DNA from: Bacillus sp. (in: firmicutes)
Lineage (GTDB): Bacteria > Bacillota > Bacilli > Bacillales > JACDOC01
Direction: 5' to 3'
Assembly: GCA_017656295.1 (NCBI GenBank)
Contig: JACDOC010000007.1
Span: forward strand, 81,300 to 145,299
DNA length: 64,000 nucleotides
Positions 56,365 to 64,000 of this stretch are shown piece by piece. The notes under the pieces are model-generated. The model did no database searches, was not told the origin of the DNA, and saw only the letters and a list, made by a program, of their open reading frames with translations. The position numbers were made by a program, and so were the translations under genes. Positions within the stretch are counted from its first letter, which is position 1. The number at the start of each line of letters is the position of its first letter.

Positions 56365-57455
56365 TTCATCTCCTCCCCTAAACGAATGAATTGATCGAAC
56401 GTTTCCTCAAGTATTCGTTTATCAACACTTTTCATCATTGGCTGACCGATATCTCGTAATAAAACAAACACCGGCGTTTGACGACTTGCTTTTTTATCTC
56501 TTTTCATCCGCTCCCACACGTCCGAAAATGTCAGATTACGATCAAAAGAAAGGCGATAACCTAAAGTATGAATCCATGAAAGAAATGGTTTAAACGGAAA
56601 GTTGAGCTTATTCATTTTTTCACTTAGTAATAACGCGTAAACCATTCCCATCATGACGGCTTCTCCGTGTGTGATATTACCGTATCCATATGCAGATTCA
56701 ATCGCATGTCCAAGTGTATGTCCAAAATTTAAAAAGGCGCGTACCCCTTGTTCTTTTTCGTCTTCTTGGACGATTGTTCCTTTGATGCGAATTCCGTTCG
56801 AAATTAAATGGACGAGTACTTTATCCCCTAGATTATGTAAAGTTTTGACGTTTTCGACTAAAAACTCAAAAAACATTGGATCAGCAATTAATGCATGTTT
56901 AACGACTTCCGCAAATCCGGACCGCCATTCATGCATCGGTAACGTTGATAAAAAAGAGAGATCATAAAACACCGCTTCCGGTTGGTAAAAAGATCCAATC
57001 ATATTTTTGCCAAGTATATGATTAATTCCCACTTTACCTCCAACCGAACTATCATGCGCAAGCAACGTCGTTGGTACTTGCACAAACGATATTCCTCTCA
57101 TGTATGTCGCTGCAACAAAACCAGCTAAATCTCCTATGGCGCCCCCGCCAACGGCTATGATTTCTGATTTACGATCTACACCATGTTTTAGCGCAAAAGA
57201 AATACATCTCTCGTACTCTTGTAAACTTTTTGATTTTTCTCCAGCGGGAGCTTTATACATTATCGCTTGCTCATGACTAGAGAGTAGCTGTTGAATGGTT
57301 TGGGGATGAAAAGCAGCCACTTGCTCATCTACGATCAACAACCATTTCGATACTGTTTTATTTTTCATATATTCTTTTAATGCTCCAATTGCATCTCGTC
57401 CGACGTAAACGTTGTACGATTTTGAAGAAGTAACAATTGGTATCGTTTTGACCAT
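56361..57455 (-). CDS. aroB: 3-dehydroquinate synthase
   Basis: 364 residues. NAD site GGGAIGDLAGFVAATYMRG; zinc ligands in EVVKHALIADP, LNFGHTLGHAIES and YGNITHGEAVMMG. Second step of the shikimate path. ATG at 57455 lies eight bases behind AAAGGAG, one base from the aroC stop. Confidence 0.95.
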   Translation of the reverse strand: MVKTIPIVTSSKSYNVYVGRDAIGALKEYMKNKTVSKWLLIVDEQVAAFHPQTIQQLLSSHEQAIMYKAPAGEKSKSLQEYERCISFALKHGVDRKSEIIAVGGGAIGDLAGFVAATYMRGISFVQVPTTLLAHDSSVGGKVGINHILGKNMIGSFYQPEAVFYDLSFLSTLPMHEWRSGFAEVVKHALIADPMFFEFLVENVKTLHNLGDKVLVHLISNGIRIKGTIVQEDEKEQGVRAFLNFGHTLGHAIESAYGYGNITHGEAVMMGMVYALLLSEKMNKLNFPFKPFLSWIHTLGYRLSFDRNLTFSDVWERMKRDKKASRQTPVFVLLRDIGQPMMKSVDKRILEETFDQFIRLGEEMK

Positions 57456-57456
57456 A

Positions 57457-58629
57457 TTAAAACTCCTTTGCAAAGGCACGATGTTCGGCAATCGTTTTTT
57501 TCAACGTATCCATTCGGTCCCCGTAGAACTGTTCAACTAATGCGTTGGCTAATTCCCACGCAACTACTGCTTCCGCAACAACCGCAGCTGATGGTACTGC
57601 ACAGCTATCAGAACGCTCAATACTCGCTTCAAACGGTTCTTTTGTATGAATATCTACGCTTTTTAACGGCTTATAAAGGGTTGGAATAGGTTTCATGACT
57701 CCTCGTACAACAATTGGCATGCCGGTTGTCATGCCGCCTTCAAATCCTCCTAACCGATTCGTTAAACGGTAGTACCCTTTTTCTTTAGACCAAGCAATTT
57801 CATCATGGACGGCACTTCCTGGTTTACGAGCCATATCAAAACCTAATCCAAATTCCACACCTTTAAAAGCATTAATGCTCACTATTGCACCAGCAATTTT
57901 CGCATCAAGCTTCCGGTCATAGTGAACATAGCTTCCAACGCCTGGAGGCATTCCTTCCACAATCACTTCCACGATGCCACCGATCGAATCCCCATTTTTC
58001 TTTGCTTCATCAATCGCGTCCATCATTTGTTGTTCTACTTCCTCATCAAAGCATCGAACTGGTGATTGTTCGGTTTTTTCTTGTAACTCTTTTATGGATG
58101 AATATGGTTTAGGCGAAGCTTTCACTCCACCTATTTCTACCACCTGTGAGGCAATTTCAATTCCTAATTCTTTTAATAGCTTTTTCGCTACCGCCCCAGC
58201 TGCTACACGAACAGTCGTTTCTCGAGCGGAAGAACGTTCGAGTACATTACGCATATCTTGATGGCCATATTTAATCGCTCCGTTTAAATCGGCATGCCCT
58301 GGACGTGGACGGGAAATTTTCCGTTTTATTTCATCATCAGCACCTTCTTCTAAAGGTTCGACTCCCATAATCTTTGTCCAATGTTTCCAATCTTTATTTT
58401 CTACGACTAAGGCGATGGGCGAGCCAAGCGTTTTTCCATGTCGGACGCCCCCTAAAATCTGAACACGATCCTTTTCGATTTGCATCCGCCGACCTCGTCC
58501 ATACCCTTTTTGACGTCGCGCAAGCTCTATATTAATATCATCTGCTGTTAGCGTTAATCCTGCAGGCACCCCTTCGATGATGGTTGTTAATTGGGGACCG
58601 TGTGATTCTCCAGCAGTTAAGTACCTCAT
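57457..58629 (-). CDS. aroC: Chorismate synthase
   Basis: 390 residues, exactly as in B. subtilis (there called AroF). [45 protein letters not shown] and [14 protein letters not shown] bind FMN and substrate. Final step to chorismate. ATG at 58629 lies behind AAGGGGGAAAG. Confidence 0.95.
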   Translation of the reverse strand: MRYLTAGESHGPQLTTIIEGVPAGLTLTADDINIELARRQKGYGRGRRMQIEKDRVQILGGVRHGKTLGSPIALVVENKDWKHWTKIMGVEPLEEGADDEIKRKISRPRPGHADLNGAIKYGHQDMRNVLERSSARETTVRVAAGAVAKKLLKELGIEIASQVVEIGGVKASPKPYSSIKELQEKTEQSPVRCFDEEVEQQMMDAIDEAKKNGDSIGGIVEVIVEGMPPGVGSYVHYDRKLDAKIAGAIVSINAFKGVEFGLGFDMARKPGSAVHDEIAWSKEKGYYRLTNRLGGFEGGMTTGMPIVVRGVMKPIPTLYKPLKSVDIHTKEPFEASIERSDSCAVPSAAVVAEAVVAWELANALVEQFYGDRMDTLKKTIAEHRAFAKEF

Positions 58630-58742
58630 CATTCTTTCCCCCTTCAACTCATTAAAGAATTATGTATCAATATACCATATTTACTAAATAAATTCCTAGT
58701 ACTTTCTTATGTTCTTGTAAAAATATTTTTTTAAAATAAAAA

Positions 58743-58767
58743 AGAACTATCATATATTGATAGTCCT

Positions 58768-58768
<1 letters not shown>
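58743..58768 (-). terminator. Terminator of cheR
   Basis: GGACTATCA and TGATAGTTC pair around ATAT, and TTTTTTATTTT follows on the minus strand. Confidence 0.8.
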
Positions 58769-59550
<782 letters not shown>

Positions 59551-59668
59551 TCACCATCAGGAAAAGTAACCAAATCATAGTATAAAGGAAATTTGGACGT
59601 ACGTGTAAAAAAATATCAAGTTTTTACTAATATTTCACAATTTCATTACCTCACATATATTGACAATA

Positions 59669-59701
59669 TAAAAAGTAGTAAGGAAAAGTTCCTTACTACT
59701 T
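59669..59701 (-). terminator. Terminator of ndk
   Basis: AAAGTAGTAAGGAA and TTCCTTACTACTTT form a 14-pair stem with a three-base loop, followed by TTTTTATATT on the minus strand. Confidence 0.88.
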
Positions 59702-59718
59702 TATTGAGCCTTCACTCC

Positions 59719-60165
59719 TTAGTAAATCCATTGGTTCATTAACTTGTTATAAGAAACAAGTTCTTCTTCTTTAAAGAACAAGCCGATTTCACGCTCAGCA
59801 CTTTCTGGAGAATCAGATCCATGAATAACGTTTTTACCAACTGTTAAACCAAAGTCACCACGAATGGTACCTGGTTGTGCATCTTTTGGATTTGTTGACC
59901 CCATCATTTGACGAGCTGTTGCAATGACATTCTCACCTTGCCATACCATGGCAAACACAGGGCCAGATGTAATGAAATCCACTAATTCTCCGAAAAATGG
60001 ACGCTCTTTATGTTCAGCATAATGTTGTTCCGCAAGCTCTTTTGAAACTTGCATAAATTTTGCGCCTACTAGTTGGAAACCTTTTTTCTCCAAACGAGAA
60101 ACGATTTCTCCAATTAACCCTCGTTGAACCCCATCAGGTTTAACCATTAAAAATGTTTTTTCCAT
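59719..60165 (-). CDS. ndk: Nucleoside diphosphate kinase
   Basis: 148 residues. The phosphorylated His115 is in [33 protein letters not shown] is the N-terminal signature. It balances the NTP pools. Own promoter and terminator. Confidence 0.97.
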   Translation of the reverse strand: MEKTFLMVKPDGVQRGLIGEIVSRLEKKGFQLVGAKFMQVSKELAEQHYAEHKERPFFGELVDFITSGPVFAMVWQGENVIATARQMMGSTNPKDAQPGTIRGDFGLTVGKNVIHGSDSPESAEREIGLFFKEEELVSYNKLMNQWIY

Positions 60166-60218
60166 GTCATCCCACTCCTAGCAACTATGTATTGGTCATG
60201 TAACCGATTCCAAAATTC

Positions 60219-60247
60219 ATAGTACCACCTATTTTCCTATTTGACAA
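60219..60247 (-). promoter_or_regulatory. Sigma-A promoter of ndk
   Basis: Minus-strand TTGTCA (60247-60242) and TACTAT (60224-60219) with 17 bases between; 55 bases before ndk. Confidence 0.7.
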
Positions 60248-60266
60248 CGTTCCTATTAAAAAATTC

Positions 60267-61229
60267 TTAATATTTTCTTTTGCCAATATAATTTACGATT
60301 TTTTGAAAACTTTGTTTTGCCCGATTGGCTGGCAACTGATCAAGAATGTTTAGCGCCTTATTTAAATACATGCGACTTACATCATACGAACGGTCAATCG
60401 CCCCTGAAGTTTTAATACGCTCAATGATGGCACCTATTTCTTCTTTAGATGTTTTCTCATGCACCTTTTCAATTTGTTGTCGTAATAAAGGGGACTCCAT
60501 TGCATATAAGACGGGTAACGTAATATTACCTTGCAATAGATCACTGCCGGCTGGTTTTCCTAATTGTTGTTCAGTGCCGACAATGTCTAAAATGTCATCC
60601 GTAATTTGAAACGCCATGCCTACATAATAGCCGAACCAATACATTTTTTTATGTATCTCTTCGGTACATCCTGCAGCGATGGCTCCTAATTGACAACTAA
60701 CAGCGATTAAAAGAGCTGTCTTTCGTTTAATGCGACGTAAATAATCGCGTACTGATTGATTAAATCGGTATTTATCTTTGATTTGTTCAATTTCGCCTAC
60801 ACAAACTTCGACAATCGTATGAGCCAAAATTTGATGGGCAAGCGGATAAGGGATATTCGTCATCCGCTCTAATGATCGGGCGAAAATATAGTCCCCTGTA
60901 TACATCGCAATTCGGTTATCCCACTTTGATTTAATGGTCGGCTTCCCACGACGGAGGGCTGCATCATCAATAACATCGTCATGTACAAGTGATGCCATAT
61001 GAATCAACTCAAGGGCCACGGCGACATCCTTTATCACTTCAATGTCATAATTTCCAAACTTTCCTGCTAACAAGACAAAAACGGGGCGTATTCTTTTGCC
61101 GCCAGCTTGTAATAAATGTAAGGAAGCCTCGGAAAGGAGTGGGGAGTCGGCCTGAATGGCGACTTCTAATTCTTGCTCTATGCGATCAATATCCGGTTTT
61201 AAAAAAGTATACATCATTTGTAATTTCAT
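60267..61229 (-). CDS. hepT: Heptaprenyl diphosphate synthase component II
   Basis: 320 residues of the trans-prenyltransferase family. First Asp-rich motif HDDVIDDAALRRGKPT, second QITDDILDIVG; LLQAGGKRIRP holds the IPP-binding residues. With HepS it makes the C35 side chain of menaquinone-7. ATG at 61229 follows AGGTGGAAATC and the upstream GTG at 61238 overlaps the binding site. Confidence 0.95.
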   Translation of the reverse strand: MKLQMMYTFLKPDIDRIEQELEVAIQADSPLLSEASLHLLQAGGKRIRPVFVLLAGKFGNYDIEVIKDVAVALELIHMASLVHDDVIDDAALRRGKPTIKSKWDNRIAMYTGDYIFARSLERMTNIPYPLAHQILAHTIVEVCVGEIEQIKDKYRFNQSVRDYLRRIKRKTALLIAVSCQLGAIAAGCTEEIHKKMYWFGYYVGMAFQITDDILDIVGTEQQLGKPAGSDLLQGNITLPVLYAMESPLLRQQIEKVHEKTSKEEIGAIIERIKTSGAIDRSYDVSRMYLNKALNILDQLPANRAKQSFQKIVNYIGKRKY

Positions 61230-61243
61230 GATTTCCACCTAGC

Positions 61244-61969
61244 TTAACGACTTCCATCTTCTTTTTTCATCCCGAAGTGGACAGCAGCCACTCCGCCAGT
61301 ATACGGTTTGTATGTGACGTTACTAAAACCTGCTTGTTCGAATAATTGTGCTAATTCCTTCATCCCCGGAAAATCACGTGCTGATTCTTGTAGCCAAGAA
61401 TATTCTTTATAGCTTTTGGCGAAAATTTTTCCGAAAACTGGCATGATATATCGAAAATATAAATAATACAATTGCCGGTAACCAATCATTGTCGGTTGTG
61501 AAGTTTCTAAACAAACCGCAAGTCCACCAGGTTTTAATACGCGATACATTTCTTTTAATACATGTAAATAATCAGGAACATTACGCAACCCAAATCCAAT
61601 GGTCACATAATCAAACGTATGATCTTCAAATGGAATTTCCATCGCATTTCCGTGAATGAGTTCCACGTTCGTTAATTGTTTATGAGCTACTTTCTCTTTT
61701 CCGATTTTCAACATATTTTGACTAAAATCTAATCCGAAAACTTTCCCTTCAGGTCCAACAGCATGGGCTAGGGCAATCGTCCAGTCAGCTGTTCCACAAC
61801 ATAAATCCAACACTATAGCGCCCTTTTGAACATTCATCCGCTTCATCGTGTCTTTTCGCCAACGCAAATGTTGTTTAAAGCTAATAACGGAATTCATCCA
61901 ATCATATTGTTTATAAATTTTTTCAAACACATGATGAACACGTTCTTCTTTGGATTGTTGCATCATCAT
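61244..61969 (-). CDS. menG: Demethylmenaquinone methyltransferase
   Basis: 241 residues. SAM site [20 protein letters not shown], then [20 protein letters not shown] and [20 protein letters not shown]. It methylates demethylmenaquinone in the last step. Same unit as hepS and hepT. One of three adjacent ATGs (61969, 61966, 61963) is the start; GAAGGG lies upstream. Confidence 0.94.
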   Translation of the reverse strand: MMMQQSKEERVHHVFEKIYKQYDWMNSVISFKQHLRWRKDTMKRMNVQKGAIVLDLCCGTADWTIALAHAVGPEGKVFGLDFSQNMLKIGKEKVAHKQLTNVELIHGNAMEIPFEDHTFDYVTIGFGLRNVPDYLHVLKEMYRVLKPGGLAVCLETSQPTMIGYRQLYYLYFRYIMPVFGKIFAKSYKEYSWLQESARDFPGMKELAQLFEQAGFSNVTYKPYTGGVAAVHFGMKKEDGSR

Positions 61970-62776
61970 TTACCCTTCTTCCACAAAAGATTTCGTATGT
62001 AAATATAACGTATCAGCTAATTGAGATAACCGATTATTCCAATAAGTGGAATTCACTTTCCCTTTTAACAAAAGTTTAGCGGATGTAAATGAGGAATCAA
62101 TCAATCGTTCTAAGCAATTGAAAAGTACCGTCCGTTGCTCGTTTGATAAAAGATGCGTTTTTTCTTTTTGATTTGGCAAAGTGAACGTTTGTATTAAGTT
62201 CATAAGTACGGAGTCTTGTTTTTGAACAAAGCGCTCTTTTTCGGATTTTAATCGTTTTAAAAATAAATATTCACGAGCAAATTGAAATAAGGCATCATGC
62301 TCCTTTTGGCGAAACGGTACTAATAGTTCAACTTCTATATTTTTCATCAATTCGAGTCCCTTATCCAAACAGGAGCATTCTTTTTGATAAAGTTGAATCT
62401 TCCAATCATTAATACGTTGAATCGATTCAGCGAGACGGCGAATCATCTTAACATGGTTGGCATTCGCTAATAAATGGTAGTATAGTCCGCTAAAATAATC
62501 ACCTGCTAACACGGTCAATTGCCGTTCACGTAGCATACCGTAATCATTGGTTACTTGTTCGTGGGTATCAAGGGCAATTTGAATAAGTGCAATCGTTTTC
62601 CCAATCAGCTCCAATTCTTCTCGATTTTCCACTTGCTTTTCTAGCATAGTTAACAAAAATAGCTGTTTATCTTCGTCCACTTTTGGCAAGCGGACAAAGC
62701 GTTTAATATAGGAATGATTCCGTTCTTTATCGACTTGTTCTTTTACATTAGCGAGTATGGTCAACAAATGTTCCAA
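61970..62776 (-). CDS. hepS: Heptaprenyl diphosphate synthase component I
   Basis: 268 residues. No catalytic motif is expected; KRFVRLPKVDEDKQLFLLTM matches the opening of HepS, which is the partner that HepT needs for activity. A TTG at 62776 lies behind GGGTGAT with good spacing and begins like B. subtilis HepS; an ATG at 62797 has a poor ribosome binding site. Confidence 0.85.
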   Translation of the reverse strand: MEHLLTILANVKEQVDKERNHSYIKRFVRLPKVDEDKQLFLLTMLEKQVENREELELIGKTIALIQIALDTHEQVTNDYGMLRERQLTVLAGDYFSGLYYHLLANANHVKMIRRLAESIQRINDWKIQLYQKECSCLDKGLELMKNIEVELLVPFRQKEHDALFQFAREYLFLKRLKSEKERFVQKQDSVLMNLIQTFTLPNQKEKTHLLSNEQRTVLFNCLERLIDSSFTSAKLLLKGKVNSTYWNNRLSQLADTLYLHTKSFVEEG

Positions 62777-62956
62777 TCGTATCACCCTTAATCCCATTTA
62801 ATCCGCAATCACTCGAAATAGCATCTTTCATTATACCATAACCACTATGTAATAGCGATTTTTTCAATAAAGTTCATTTCATTTACATTAATGATTTATT
62901 TGTTATGTTGCCGAAAAGGGTTCGTTTTCTTTTTTTTGGAAAGATTTTTCAAAAAA

Positions 62957-62998
62957 AAAGGCTGTTTCCAATTCTTAAACATCAAAGAAAACAGCCTT
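62957..62998 (-). terminator. Terminator of mtrB
   Basis: AAGGCTGTTT and AAACAGCCTT form a ten-pair stem, with TTTTTTTTT after it on the minus strand. Confidence 0.85.
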
Positions 62999-63006
62999 AT
63001 TTCATT

Positions 63007-63231
63007 CTATTTTTTTGTTTCACTTTCAATTTCGCCAACGCTTGTTAAAATTTTTGCCTTACCACGTACTTTGATGGCTGAAGTATGTTCCGTAAATTGA
63101 GCAATCATTACTTCACCTTTGTCTAATTTCTCCGAATGGTGAAAGCGAGTATCGGAACCACGCGTTAATCCAATGACATTGACCCCATCCTCTATCGCTT
63201 TAATCACCACAAAATCGTTTTGAACATTCAC
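63007..63231 (-). CDS. mtrB: Tryptophan RNA-binding attenuation protein TRAP
   Basis: 74 residues as in Geobacillus stearothermophilus [24 protein letters not shown], then [20 protein letters not shown] and SAIKVRGKA keep the tryptophan pocket and the Lys-Lys-Arg RNA-binding residues. The 11-mer binds G/UAG repeats in trp leaders when tryptophan is plentiful. GTG at 63231 lies behind GGAGATATC and matches the family start. Downstream of folE in the mtr operon. Confidence 0.94.
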   Translation of the reverse strand: MNVQNDFVVIKAIEDGVNVIGLTRGSDTRFHHSEKLDKGEVMIAQFTEHTSAIKVRGKAKILTSVGEIESETKK

Positions 63232-63266
63232 GATATCTCCATCCTCCATTTGCAAAAGATGTACTA

Positions 63267-63830
63267 TTACTTAATAAATGAAAGTATTTCTGAACGTTTT
63301 ACATGATCTTCTTCAAAAACTCCACGAACAGCTGTGGTCACGGTTTTTGATCCTGGTTTTTTTACACCGCGCATCGTCATACACATATGTTCCGCCTCAA
63401 CAACGACCATGACACCATGCGGTTCTAGCTTTTCCATTATAGCATCGGCTACGGTTGCCGTAATTCGTTCTTGAAGTTGCGGTCTTCTTGCCACAGCCTC
63501 AACAGCTCGTGCTAACTTACTTAGGCCTGTAACACGTCCGTTACGAGGAATGTAAGCGACATGTGCTCGACCAAAAAAAGGAACTAAATGGTGTTCACAC
63601 ATCGAATAGAACGGTATATCTTTAACAAGCACAACTTCTTCGTGATCTTCACTAAATATTGTTTCAAAATACTCTTTTGGATCTTGATTTAATCCTGCGA
63701 AAACTTCTTCGTACATTTTAGCTACTCGCTTAGGTGTATCTAGTAATCCTTCACGATGTGGATCTTCCCCAATAGCTTCTAAAATAAGACGAACCGCCTC
63801 TTCAATCTGTGCTCGATTTATTTCTGCCAT
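63267..63830 (-). CDS. folE: GTP cyclohydrolase I
   Basis: 187 residues. Zinc ligands in [20 protein letters not shown] and [35 protein letters not shown] is the family block. It starts folate synthesis by making dihydroneopterin triphosphate. Also called mtrA. ATG at 63830 lies behind AGGAGGAAGAC. The 170 bases upstream to the window edge show no gene. Confidence 0.96.
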   Translation of the reverse strand: MAEINRAQIEEAVRLILEAIGEDPHREGLLDTPKRVAKMYEEVFAGLNQDPKEYFETIFSEDHEEVVLVKDIPFYSMCEHHLVPFFGRAHVAYIPRNGRVTGLSKLARAVEAVARRPQLQERITATVADAIMEKLEPHGVMVVVEAEHMCMTMRGVKKPGSKTVTTAVRGVFEEDHVKRSEILSFIK

Positions 63831-64000
63831 TTGTCTTCCTCCTACTAAACGCAAAAAATCGAATAAATAACATTCTAATATTATCATATCCTGTTTGAAA
63901 CAAGCAAAAAGGAAGACTGTTTAGATTGAGTCAAGTATTTGTGGGCAGTTTTTTTCTCCCTAACAATGAAAGCGGATTCACTATTTTAGGGTACTCTCTT

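Noticed and set aside
63981..64000. Possible third copy of the 260-bp repeat at the window edge (TATTTTAGGGTA)
   Set aside because: Only about 12 bases match the edge of the repeat and the bases before them do not match copies A or B, so it may be chance.

Overview
The window is a 64 kb piece of a low-GC Firmicutes chromosome, from a spore-forming member of the Bacillaceae. The gene order is largely the Bacillus subtilis ypbR-to-folE block: dynA/bpsAB, ypwA, ypvA, ypsC, rnpB, gpsB, ypsA, cotD, mrfBA, yppG/E, sspM, yppC, recU-ponA, ypoC-nth-dnaD, asnS-aspB-ypmBA, dinG, panBCD, birA-cca-bshA-bshB1-mgsA-dapB-ypjD, ypjCBA, qcrABC, ypiFBA, the aro supraoperon, cheR, ndk, hepT-menG-hepS, mtrB, folE. 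Spore genes (cotD, sspM, gpsB partners, ypjB), TRAP and bacillithiol genes all fit this family. The species cannot be fixed from the sequence alone. Nearly every gene lies on the minus strand; plus-strand exceptions are cheX, the ba3 oxidase operon, hsp20, sspM, recU-ponA and ypjC.

Region by region. 1-3.8 kb: N-terminal half of the dynamin-like DynA, an iron-regulated micro-gene with two Fur boxes, and the alkylpyrone pair bpsA-bpsB. 3.8-8 kb: an accessory stretch with a CheX-type phosphatase, an aldo-keto reductase and a three-gene ba3-type cytochrome c oxidase operon under an FNR/CRP-type box. 8-19 kb: M32 peptidase, two-gene DNA-repair pair mrfA/mrfB, a 23S-type RNA methyltransferase, RNase P RNA, gpsB and cotD. 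19-27 kb: an Hsp20 preceded by a strongly structured element, then spore and cell-wall genes. 28-43 kb: asnS, aspB, DinG, pantothenate synthesis with a structured leader, BirA, CCA-adding enzyme, bacillithiol synthesis, DapB. 43-49 kb: membrane proteins and the menaquinol:cytochrome c reductase qcrABC. 49-64 kb: aromatic amino-acid and menaquinone side-chain synthesis, TRAP and GTP cyclohydrolase.

Genes that work together: qcrABC feeds cytochrome c to oxidases such as the ba3 enzyme; hepS/hepT/menG and the aro genes (chorismate) make menaquinone for that chain; panBCD supplies CoA precursor; bshA/bshB1 make most of bacillithiol; mrfA/mrfB, recU, nth, dinG and ypvA serve DNA repair.

Most notable: a 260-bp inverted pair of intergenic repeats (12.9 and 19.8 kb), one touching the yppG stop codon; a structured block before hsp20 that looks like the end of an IS200/IS605-type element or its guide RNA; absence of the trp operon from its usual place between aroH and hisC although TRAP is kept; a panB leader in which a terminator-like hairpin and the ribosome binding site could be switched; and two degenerate enzyme-like proteins (a metallo-beta-lactamase-like exported protein and an amidohydrolase-like protein). 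I did not find a clear-cut new multi-gene system; the best leads are these small regulatory and micro-gene elements.
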